NCBI GenBank assembly: GCA_021399445.1
Contig: JAJTUQ010000006.1
Coordinates: 2,232,001 to 2,296,000 of the forward strand
DNA length: 64,000 nucleotides
Direction of reading: 5' to 3'
Origin: Xylogone sp. PMI_703
Taxonomy: Eukaryota > Ascomycota > Leotiomycetes
The position numbers and the translations under genes were made by a program. The notes beneath the pieces are model-generated. The model had not been told where the DNA came from and made no database searches. It saw only the letters and a list, made by a program, of their open reading frames with translations. This document shows positions 56,064 to 64,000 of the stretch, one piece after another. The stretch's first letter is position 1, and each line of letters starts with the position of its first letter.

Positions 56064-58634
56064 TTACAAAGGCGGCAACTGTTCCCTACAGATAGGGCAC
56101 TGCAACCTGAATCTCATCCAGCCCTCTAAACAGTGACTGTGGAAAATATGTCTACAAGGCGTCACCATATACTGGCGTCTGGCTAGCATATTCGTGACAC
56201 TGGCAGCCGCAGCTGCAGAGTCCTCTCCCGAAGCAACGACGGGCACTTCCAAAACTTGCATGCAAATCGCACAATCGACGGAGCGAACGCCTGCATCCTT
56301 CTTTTTATCTCCCGTTCGTGTACGCCCAAGAGCTGGAGATCCAGGGGCCTGTACAAGGCCAAGCGGTAGACCGCCACCCTCAACGTTATCTTCGCGAAGA
56401 ATAGGGTGGTAGTCCCACCCTTCCTCGGTCCAGCCCTTTGGAATACCCCATCTTGGACCTAAGATCTCTTGAGCAGCCATAATCCAGATCTGAATCCAAA
56501 CCCAGGCGGCAAGGAAAGTAAATGCTTGCCAGTCTGTTTCGACAAAAAGGATGTTGTCTCGTTTCAGGAAGAAGTATGCGAACGGCAAGAGACGTAGGAC
56601 GGATTGTCCAATGACGAACTTCCACAAGAGTGCTTTGCGGCAGTTTCGAATTATATTCCGACGTATCTGGGGGATCCAGAAAGAGAGGTATAGGAAGGAC
56701 AGCGTATACACGTAACCTGTGCGAAGAGATGATGGCCAGGAAAAGGATGAAAGTGAGAGGAATAAGATGAATGTTAGGGCGAGGACAAATCGACCATATA
56801 TCGAAGTGAAATCGGAGCTACTTGTTTGAGTCGTAGTAGTCTGATTTAAAGCTGTAACAGGAGCTGGTAACGACGCAGGTGTAGGTGCAGTAGCAGCAGC
56901 AACCTCTGCTATTTCAGCATCAATATCTTGATCGGAAGGAATGATCACAGGAATATTAGTAGCAGGTGGAGGCGCTATAGGCGTGTTTCCGCTTGCAGGA
57001 GCATTAGGGGCTAATGCTCCAGCTGCAGTGAGGATAGGTACAGATGATGGCGTTGGCTGGCTCGGTCTGTTTGCTGCTCGTGCGGCTTCCTCCGCCCTCA
57101 GTCTCTCCCTTCGTTCAGGTTCTTGGGCCTTATATAACTCTCCGGTAAAACGAACTAGAAGTGCAACGGAAAGTAACGCAGCAAATGAGCCTATCAATGC
57201 CGAAGGGAAGATATTTGGAACGGTAGCACTTAAAAGGGAAAGGCAGGCAAAGAGGAGAGCATCCGCCATGACCATAATACCCATGCTATATAGACTGATT
57301 CGGCCTATAGTCGAAGGTGTTGAGGCATCTTTCATCTGAGCTTTCATGAGAAGAATTTGACCAAACAGAACTGCAGCAAGTATGAGCAACCAATGTTGAA
57401 TACCTCGCAAGAAAACTTCTTCTTTTAATCCAACTAGATGTTTCCCATCTATCGGAGAAAATCTTGGTGGTCCTTTCGATTCAAGGAGGAATCCACAATC
57501 AGGAGAATATATCACTGCTGACATCTGCAACTTTGGGATAGCTGGTAATGGAGCTCCCTCAGGAAACCGAAGCTCTTGCTCGATAAGATGAACTCCACCT
57601 CCAGAAACTCTCATTTTCAGAGGGTGGACCTGGACATAAACGACATACTCACAATGCGGAATTGGCATTGTTACATCACCGGGAGCATCTGGATTCGAAG
57701 TCCAAGGATTCAACTGATCAATCCATGCAGCATGTTGCAATTTCTCAACTGCCTTCCCTAGTGTGATATTGAGAAGCTTTTTTCCAGTGGTAAAATAATC
57801 CGCGCTAGTTGATAAGTGTGGAAGGCCAAATATTCCTGAGAACTTCTCGCTAGTAGTCGTCATCAGTATGGCTCCTTGTCGAGGCCAATGTACGCCATGA
57901 AGTCTCATCTCCCAACCGTCTCCACCACTGCTATCATCTTGGATGGTCATCGTTGCAGAGGCTTCTCTAATTGAGCTGGTGAGCCAGCGAGCCATAGAAT
58001 GTCCTTCTATCAGATCATCATAGATATCCATATGTTCACCACTCTTCTCATCCACCCTCAAAGTAAGCTTTCCTTCGCGCCCAGTCACGTTCCGAGACCA
58101 AGGGCCATCATCCCAGATAGCCCACTCCACCCCTGGGGCAACGGCAGTCAAATTCACACGATGCCTCATTACCTCACCCTCCGTATCTCTAACCCAGGTT
58201 CCCTGCACAATCCCCGTAACATTCTCCCAAACCCTCGCAACCAAGCCGGTATCATCGTCCTCTGGTTTGCCCCGCCAGTTCCCTTTAGCGTCCCTACTCA
58301 TCTTCATGCTCTTCTTTTTAAATTGATCTAGCCGATCCCACGCGAATTCATCGTCCTCCCTGAAACCAGTCAAGTTCAAATAGCGAGCGCCATTGTAATC
58401 CTTTATGCCTTGCTGCGGGGGAGAGAAGTCTCCCCACCGAGTCGTATTAAGGACATCCAACGCATGACGCGTTCGGTTGACTCGTTCTTCAAGGAAGTCT
58501 CGAGGATTTTGGAAGCCCGGCGGAATGGTCGTAGTGGGGGTCGAATATATGTAGATTAGAAATACGATGACCATGAACAGTCGCGCATATTCTTGAGGTG
58601 GTGGCGGCGGCATGATAGCTGCATATGAATTCAA
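56064..58634 (-). CDS. dscA: DSC E3 ubiquitin ligase complex subunit A (Tul1/Dsc1-like, RING)
   Basis: Catalytic RING subunit of the Golgi/endosomal DSC ubiquitin ligase, which in several fungi activates SREBP-type sterol/hypoxia regulators and in yeast (Tul1) degrades membrane proteins. Single exon of 856 residues; a second Met at residue 8 (MPPPPPQEYARLF) is an alternative start. An N-terminal hydrophobic segment (LFMVIVFLIYIYS) acts as signal or anchor. A large lumenal region with N-glycosylation sequons follows (residues about 50-400). Several membrane segments come next (LLILAAVLFGQILLM, ALLFACLSLLSATV, FVLALTFILFLSLSSF, FTFLAAWVWIQIWIMAA), separated by a Pro/Ala-rich loop. The C-terminus is a RING-H2 finger: CAICMQ, then TPCRHIFHSHCLEGWM and QCPICREQLPPL. 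It shares a 279-base divergent promoter with the HSBP1-like gene. Confidence 0.93.
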   Translation of the reverse strand: MNSYAAIMPPPPPQEYARLFMVIVFLIYIYSTPTTTIPPGFQNPRDFLEERVNRTRHALDVLNTTRWGDFSPPQQGIKDYNGARYLNLTGFREDDEFAWDRLDQFKKKSMKMSRDAKGNWRGKPEDDDTGLVARVWENVTGIVQGTWVRDTEGEVMRHRVNLTAVAPGVEWAIWDDGPWSRNVTGREGKLTLRVDEKSGEHMDIYDDLIEGHSMARWLTSSIREASATMTIQDDSSGGDGWEMRLHGVHWPRQGAILMTTTSEKFSGIFGLPHLSTSADYFTTGKKLLNITLGKAVEKLQHAAWIDQLNPWTSNPDAPGDVTMPIPHCEYVVYVQVHPLKMRVSGGGVHLIEQELRFPEGAPLPAIPKLQMSAVIYSPDCGFLLESKGPPRFSPIDGKHLVGLKEEVFLRGIQHWLLILAAVLFGQILLMKAQMKDASTPSTIGRISLYSMGIMVMADALLFACLSLLSATVPNIFPSALIGSFAALLSVALLVRFTGELYKAQEPERRERLRAEEAARAANRPSQPTPSSVPILTAAGALAPNAPASGNTPIAPPPATNIPVIIPSDQDIDAEIAEVAAATAPTPASLPAPVTALNQTTTTQTSSSDFTSIYGRFVLALTFILFLSLSSFSWPSSLRTGYVYTLSFLYLSFWIPQIRRNIIRNCRKALLWKFVIGQSVLRLLPFAYFFLKRDNILFVETDWQAFTFLAAWVWIQIWIMAAQEILGPRWGIPKGWTEEGWDYHPILREDNVEGGGLPLGLVQAPGSPALGRTRTGDKKKDAGVRSVDCAICMQVLEVPVVASGEDSAAAAASVTNMLARRQYMVTPCRHIFHSHCLEGWMRFRLQCPICREQLPPL

Positions 58635-58913
58635 ACTATGTTACAGGTAGAGTTCGCATATGGTCCTTCATTGTGAAGGTTCAAAAATTGGGGTATTGTG
58701 GTTATGCTCGTAGAGCGTCAAGCAAGGCTTAAGTTGCAATACGGAAGGTCCAGGTCCCTACGTATGGGGTGCAGTTGGTGCCTCAGCCGTATGCGAAGCT
58801 GCCTTGACCACCTCGAGGCCGAAGCCTTGCTAACCTTCAACCTCCATAAATAATCAAGTGCCCCTCGACGGGATCGGTCTGCAAATTTGCTAGTCCAGTT
58901 CGGACCATTCATT
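58635..58913. promoter_or_regulatory. Short divergent promoter, dscA / HSBP1-like gene
   Basis: 279 bases between two start codons on opposite strands; both genes must be driven from here. No specific motif claimed. Confidence 0.4.
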
Positions 58914-59296
58914 ATGGCTTCGAATAATGAAAGTTCGGGCTCTCTAAATCCCAACCGCTTATCAACAATTTCAGTACGGCCCCCCTATTCTCATTCTCCA
59001 TGATGTGGAGAAACTGACAGCTACCAGACTACAACAGATGTTACAGCCCCAGCAGAACTGTCGGCAGTGGTGGACGAGCTTCTAAACTCTCTCTCGAATA
59101 AGTTCGCGGGTATTTCAAGCGAGATTTTTGCGAAGAGTAAGATATGCCGATACACAAACATGTGTTCTCCTGAGTTCCATAGCTAACATATTCAATCACA
59201 GTGGACGAGATGTCAAGACGGCTAGATAGCCTCGAAAGTGCATTACAGAGTGCCGCGGAAGCTAGGGAAGCAAAAGTGAATTCTACAAAATCGTAA
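58914..59296 (+). CDS. Heat-shock-factor-binding protein 1 (HSBP1)-like coiled-coil protein
   Basis: Small 87-residue protein assembled from three exons: 58914-58973, 59028-59136 and 59202-59296, too short to stand out as an ORF. Intron 1 is 54 nt with an ACTGAC branch and the acceptor GCTACCAG; the nearer CAACAG would break the frame. Intron 2 is 65 nt with a GCTAAC branch. The encoded core, AELSAVVDELLNSLSNKF followed by SSEIFAKMDEMSRRLDSLESAL, has the heptad pattern and the MDEMSRRLDSLE segment typical of HSBP1, which forms a trimeric coiled coil and binds the heat-shock factor trimer in animals. A fungal role, possibly in endosomal complex assembly or stress control, is not known from this sequence. 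Confidence 0.88.
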
Positions 59297-59514
59297 GAGT
59301 GGGAATGAATAAAGGTCACATACATACATTATCGGCGTTTTGAGGGAGCGATTGGAACTTTTGTTTACGAGTTTAAACGGATAACGAGGTCATAAGATAT
59401 ATGATAACATGATTCAATTCATTACCGCTGCAGGATTTTAGTACATGCTTTCGCTGTTTTGCGCTTTTACCATTTTAGTTCTTTTCAGATTGCCGACGAT
59501 GTTAGTTAATACAT

Positions 59515-60675
59515 CTACAACTCGTCCTTTCCAGCGGCTTGAAGGAACTTTCTCAGGATATTTGTCTTGGATGTGAATTCATCCAACTTCGCTGGTGCCA
59601 ATCCACCCTTCTTGATAATGCTATCGAGACGTGCTAGCTCCTTTGCAGCGTAGTTGTCACTCTTGCTGAGCTTCTCGAAGACCCTGACGTAGTACTCTGC
59701 GTACTTCTTCTCAGCAGCCTCCTTGATATCGCCAGCAGTCTTGGTTGCTTCAGCAGCAACCTCAGATATGCTTGTTCCGCTGGTGAATTTCTTCACTAGG
59801 GCATCGAGAGCCTCGATGGTACCAGCTGTAGAGTCAAGACCTCCACCTGGGGTACGGTGAGTGCCTGCCTTGCCGTTGATGTATTCGACGAAGTCCTTCT
59901 CGGTACGGCCACCAGAGTATGCTTCTGGAACAGTGGAACCCTTGGGGAAGAACTTAATAGTTGGGTAAGAGGTAACCTCCTGTTCCTTAGCAAGAGCCTT
60001 TGCGTTATCAGCCTCGGCATCAACCTTTGCGACGATAACGTTAGGCTCGTTGGCAAAGTCTTGAGCTACGGTTTCCCAGATTGGTGCGAGGTTCTTGCAG
60101 TCTAAAGCGGATATAGTTAACACCCTGAAAGGAATTTCACAGCATAGCATCAAGGTTCACTTACGACCACACCATGGTGCAGTAAATGCAACCAAAACAT
60201 CTTTGTCTGTGCCAACCTTCTCCTTAAACGTCTTATCAGTCAGCATTTCAACCTGGCTAGGAGGAGCTGCCTTCTTCTTTGGCTTGATGCCGGTCTTCTT
60301 CGTCAAAAACTCCGACAAGCTCTCTAAGTCTCTTCCGCCATTGTAATCTTCTGGCTTATCACTCTTTCCATCGAAGAACTTGATCGTAGGGAAGCCTTGG
60401 ATGCCAAATCGCTGCCCAAGAGACTTTTCTGAATCCGCATCTACTTTGGCAATAACGAGTTTGTCCTTAGCAAATTCGAAATCTTGGGCTAGCTGCTCGT
60501 AAACAGGAGCGAGGTTCTTGCAGTGTCCGCACCAAGGGGCAAAGAATTCCACTAGAGCAGGTTTGCCGGCAATGGCGGTCTCGTCAAAGTTTGAAGGGAG
60601 GAGGTCGAGGACAGCAGAAGCTGCGAGAGATACGCTAGCTAAACCAGCGAGCGTTAAGCTCTTGAGTAAAACCAT
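59515..60675 (-). CDS. ER protein disulfide isomerase with two thioredoxin domains and ERp29-like D domain
   Basis: ER-lumen oxidoreductase of the P5/ERp38/TigA type. Two exons: 60165-60675 and 59515-60101 with a 63-nt intron that splits the His codon of the second active site; 365 residues. The N-terminal signal peptide is MVLLKSLTLAGLASVSLAASA. The first thioredoxin domain has FFAPWCGHCKNLAP and GIQGFPTIKFFDG. The second has FTAPWCG before the intron, HCKNLAPIW after it, and SYPTIKFFPKG. The C-terminal 110 residues are a helical ERp29-type domain (RVFEKLSKSDNYAAKELARL, then DEFTSKTNILRKFLQ). It ends in KDEL, an ER retrieval signal. An upstream GATA-type inverted pair lies at 60867-60881. 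Confidence 0.95.
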
Positions 60676-61560
60676 CGTGAACGTCTTTCTTATGTCTGGT
60701 AATTTGTTGAAATATTGATCAAATACAACTGAGCTAAGCTTGAGTTATATGATCATGCAAGATTAAAGTTACTGCTAATGTGGATTGGTAATTCTCCAGT
60801 TGTTGACAGCTTTCCACTTGAATAGTGATCAGACCCGCTCTGTGGCTGCGCAGCCGAGTGCCACCACTTATCGCCGATAAGGAAAATGCCCTTAGAACAG
60901 TCCCTGCATTTTGTTTACAGTGTACTGTGGTACATCGATACGTCCGGCAGGTCGGGCATCAACAATATTCAAGCTTCTGAAACAGAAGGTTACAAGACAG
61001 CATTACCGTATGATGCATAAAATCTCACAGCTTTGGTCCCACAGCGTGCTGGCATAACAACTGCATAAATTTCATCATGTGACATGACACGCAAAGGGTT
61101 GGGGTGCCGTGCAGCGTGAATTCAAGAATCCCCTCAAACCCGTGCCGATCCACAACGTCATAAGTCCAACGGAGGCGGCCATGCGTCCGGTCAACAGCGT
61201 ATTACGATCAACAAGAATCAATCATTATTCTCCGGTTGACATCATTTTTAAAATCTAGGCTCATTCTTGAAATATAGTTGGTTTCGGATGTTATATTCTA
61301 AAGTTATATTGGTGGTCTCGTAGGGGGCGTCCAGACATATAATTGCCCATGAGGTCGATACTTACCTATCTCGCATCCTCAACTACTATTCTTCAATAGC
61401 TTCATACTATCTCAATCAAGTAATCCTAAATCAACTATTTGCTCTCTTCTCCTCTTATAAGTCTTGCAAGGCCAAGCCACATTTTCTTGCGTAGACTCAG
61501 AAAACTATACCTCAAGAACCACTCCGCTACGCACTCCGTGACACGTACATTGTCACTGAA
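60676..61560. other. Divergent intergenic region, PDI gene / repeat protein gene
   Basis: 885 bases. It contains the palindromes GGCTGCGCAGCC (60844-60855) and CTTATCGCCGATAAG (60867-60881); the latter is two GATA-factor cores facing each other. No gene. Confidence 0.45.
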
Positions 61561-62016
61561 ATGCCTCTCGGTCTCCCAGACCCACGGCCCAGCAAGGCCC
61601 ATCCAGACCACCGAGCGGCACGCAAAAAGCTTGAAAAGGAGCACGATGCATTTGAAAACTACACGATGCTTGGCATGAAGGTTGGGGTAATGGCGCTGCT
61701 CTGCGCTGCGGCGGTGATTGGGGAGGCCAAATATGACGAGCACAAAGAGAAGGAAAGGGACAGGGAAAACAGAGAAAGAAGAGATCGAGGCGGTGATAGG
61801 GATAGGGATAGGGACAGGGACAGGAATGACAGGAGTCGTGGTAGAGATAGAGATCGCAGACGAAGCAATAGGAACTCTAGGTCCAGGAGCAGCAACGAGT
61901 CAACAAGAAGAGTAAGATGGGGAACAGAAGATGATATTGCCGCTCAGAAGTACGGCAACCCACGAGATTATGACCGCCACGCATATGATGACCGAAGGCA
62001 GGACAGGAAATGGTAA
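61561..62016 (+). CDS. Small membrane-anchored protein with Arg/Asp repeats, unknown function
   Basis: I do not recognise this family. Single exon of 151 residues. Residues 1-35 are polar (MPLGLPDPRPSKAHP, RKKLEKEHDAFENY). One probable membrane segment follows (MLGMKVGVMALLCAAAVIGEA, about residues 36-57, read in two overlapping pieces). The remainder is highly charged: alternating RD/RE and RS dipeptides (GGDRDRDRDRDRND region) encoded by a hexanucleotide GGGATA/GGGACA repeat at 61798-61830. The C-terminal 35 residues (STRRVRWGTEDDIAA and following) are less repetitive. Small membrane proteins with charged tails of this kind are common in fungi but without assigned function. Confidence 0.65.
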   Translation: MPLGLPDPRPSKAHPDHRAARKKLEKEHDAFENYTMLGMKVGVMALLCAAAVIGEAKYDEHKEKERDRENRERRDRGGDRDRDRDRDRNDRSRGRDRDRRRSNRNSRSRSSNESTRRVRWGTEDDIAAQKYGNPRDYDRHAYDDRRQDRKW

Positions 62017-62496
62017 CGACAACGACATCTGCTTGGTATCTTCATGATTGATGACATTTAGCGTTTTGACTTCTTGTAACATACTTTAGCTGAATACCAA
62101 TATTATATGAGAAAAACTTCAAATTCAAAATGCAACCAATCGCCACCTATGTCTCGAAGTGGTCTTTTAGCATTGCAGTCTCACCAATATGTCTCTATTC
62201 CCATCACGGTAAGGAGCTGGAAGAGGTAAACAGCCCCAATGTTAGCGTATGTGAGCTCGCCTAAGGCACCGAGAGTCCACTGGATCCAGAACCTCATCGC
62301 CTAATCTCCCTCGTATCCCCACCAGACCCCTCGCCCCGATATTCGGTGCGGATATTCCGTATGACTCTTGCTGTCAAAGAACAAGTCTTAAATTTTTGAT
62401 CTCAGACATCACTACAAGTGTAAGGCTCGATCTAGAGCTCTTGTAATATACTATAAAATTTCCATTCTCCTTTTTAATTAGCTTCCAACAGCCATT
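62017..62496. other. Homoserine kinase promoter
   Basis: 480 bases. A TGACTC core (ATGACTCTTG) near 62361 resembles a Gcn4 half-site but is not the full palindrome. No gene. Confidence 0.35.
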
Positions 62497-63615
62497 ATGA
62501 TACACATAAGTTAGTTTGAGCTTTGCTTTGACTTTCACCCTAATAATGCAAGCTCTCAAGCTGACTCTGTCGGTGTAGAAGTGCCATGTTCGTCAGCCAA
62601 CATTGGACCAGGTTTCGACGTCATCGGCCTTGCGCTCTCTATATGGCTGGAACTCAGAGTGGAAGTTGTTCATAATGAACAGTCACAGGCGCCCCTAAAT
62701 TGCGTTATCACTTATGAAGGTGAAGGCAAAAAGGAGGTCCCTCTCGTCGCTGACAGCAACTTAATCACACGAACGGCACTCTATGTTCTTAGATGTCACG
62801 GGCAGCGTGCCTTCCCATCTGAGACCAGGGTTCACATTATAAACCCTATTCCCCTTGGCCGAGGTCTTGGATCTTCAGGTGCTGCAGTGGTAGCTGGCGT
62901 CGTCCTGGGCAATGAAGTAGGGAAGCTTGGCCTATCAAAGGCACGAATGTTAGATTTCTGTCTCATGATAGAGCGCCATCCCGACAATGTAGCGGCTGCG
63001 CTCTACGGCGGTTTTGTAGGCACTTACCTCAATGACCTGAGCCCTGAAGATACTGAAAGGAAGGAGATTCCTCTTAGTGAAGTACTCCCAGAGCCTGCTG
63101 GTGGTGTAGATACCGGCGAAACTCCTCCCCAGCCCCCTATTGGAATTGGGCATTATATGAAATTCCCGTGGGCGCCAGAACTCAAGGCAATCGCGATCAT
63201 TCCTCGCTTTGAGGTAGCAACCGCACAAGCCAGAAGCGTTTTACCAACCTCGTACACAAGAGCAGACGTTGTCTTCAATCTTCAGAGAATAGCTCTTTTG
63301 CCCTCTGCTCTGGGGAGATCTCCTCCTGATGCGGAACAAATCTTCCTTGCAATGCAAGACAAAGTTCATCAGCCTTACAGGAAGGTTCTGATCCCAGGAC
63401 TTCCTCAGATTTTGCAGTCAGTAACTCCAAAGACTCATCCAGGTCTCTGTGGCATTTGCTTGTCAGGAGCTGGACCGACTATACTTGCTCTCGCAACGCA
63501 TAATTTTGACATAATAGCCGATGAGATTCTGGAAACATTCTCGAAGCACGGTATCGCCTGCCGATGGGAGGTACTAGGACCAGCGGAAGAGGGAACTACA
63601 GTAGCATATTTTTGA
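62497..63615 (+). CDS. THR1: Homoserine kinase
   Basis: Phosphorylates homoserine in threonine synthesis; GHMP family. Two exons: a 13-nt first exon (62497-62509, MIHI plus one base) and 62579-63615, 349 residues. The 69-nt intron (donor gttagt, CTGAC branch, acceptor gtgtag) restores MIHIKVPCSSANIGPGFDVIG, the normal N-terminus; the long frame by itself has no suitable ATG. The ATP loop is IPLGRGLGSSGAAVVAGVVLG; the substrate region has IERHPDNVAAALYGGFVGT; the C-terminal GHMP motif is CLSGAGPTILAL. The short first exon is inferred from splice signals and family pattern. Confidence 0.9.
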
Positions 63616-64000
63616 AAAGGAGATAGGGAAACCGAGAGGTATAAACTAAAAAGATGGGAAAAGCAAAAAAAAGGAGAAAACCCATCTCAAAGGGAAAGCT
63701 ATCCGATTCGAAGTCGCTTCTGAGACATTGGAGCAGCTTCATGCATTGCATGCTAAAATTAGATGTTCTAGAATAAGGTATCCTTGAGAGTCATTAAGAG
63801 AAACTAGGAAGGTGAATATCCTTCACAACTCCTCATGAGTCAGTGGTGCATTGCAGACAGGTAAAGTGTATTCTAGTCTAGATATAATAACAATTCAAAG
63901 CTCAATATGAGCTGTTACATACTATTCCGAGATAAATCAGTCTAAAGGTCCGCTCACAAAACGTAGAACACTTTTTACTTTTGAAATTACTCTTCATCAT
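63616..64000. other. Homoserine kinase 3' region to window end
   Basis: No gene. A-rich sequence follows the stop codon (about 63640-63690). A TGAGTCA word is present near 63836. Confidence 0.35.

Noticed and set aside
62546..62590. Apparent frameshift at the start of homoserine kinase (ATG at 62546 reading MQALKLTLSV then a stop, with the conserved frame two bases off)
   Set aside because: A 13-nt upstream exon at 62497-62509 spliced to 62579 gives a proper start (MIHIKVPCSS), so no frameshift or pseudogene is needed.
1..64000. Search for a biosynthetic cluster, defence system, CRISPR array or complete transposon
   Set aside because: Genes are unrelated housekeeping functions; no core synthase, transposase, reverse transcriptase or repeat-spacer array was found.

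Overview
This window is nuclear DNA of a filamentous ascomycete (Pezizomycotina). The genes have short GT-AG introns of about 45-135 nt with CTAAC/CTGAC-like branch sites. They stand singly on both strands with their own promoters, and the products are typical fungal housekeeping proteins (DSC E3 ligase subunit A, arginine-specific carbamoyl-phosphate synthase with its leader peptide, DOMON-cytochrome b561, beta-mannosidase B). The class cannot be fixed by eye; Leotiomycetes is a guess from general resemblance. There is no rRNA, CRISPR array, recognisable tRNA or intact transposon, and no secondary-metabolite cluster.

Layout. 0-10 kb: 3' part of the RAD10/ERCC1 nuclease gene, a long gap holding a Cys-rich orphan ORF, fumarase, a palindromic MITE-like element, a WDR83-type WD40 protein and a fungal-specific membrane protein. 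10-17 kb: nicotinamide riboside kinase, the small subunit of arginine-specific carbamoyl-phosphate synthase with a spliced arginine attenuator peptide uORF, and the ALG10 glucosyltransferase. 17-27 kb: a long gap, a DOMON-cytochrome b561 protein, phosphofructokinase and an unknown single-pass membrane protein. 27-42 kb: mitoribosomal assembly factor RSM22, an FMN reductase, epsilon-COP, a UTP16-like nucleolar protein, a Sel1-like mitochondrial protein and beta-mannosidase. 42-50 kb: a CLC chloride channel/exchanger, NAD-isocitrate dehydrogenase subunit 1, a second MITE-like element and mevalonate kinase. 50-64 kb: prenyltransferase alpha subunit, DNA ligase IV, DSC complex subunit A, an HSBP1-like coiled-coil protein, a protein disulfide isomerase ending in KDEL, a basic/acidic repeat protein and homoserine kinase.

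Working together. Fumarase and Idh1 are TCA-cycle enzymes and Pfk1 is glycolytic. Cpa1 and homoserine kinase are amino-acid biosynthesis enzymes. Mevalonate kinase, the prenyltransferase subunit and DscA all touch the isoprenoid/sterol axis, but they are separate transcription units. Rad10 and Lig4 are DNA-repair genes at opposite ends.

The most informative non-obvious feature is the upstream regulatory region of the CPA1 gene at 13.8-14.4 kb. It combines a TGAGTCA (Gcn4/CPC1-type) site, a CCAAT box inside a long palindrome, and a 24-codon attenuator peptide ORF that appears only after two introns are removed. Exon boundaries throughout were deduced by reading splice signals against family protein sequence known in general terms. 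No alignment or transcript data were available.
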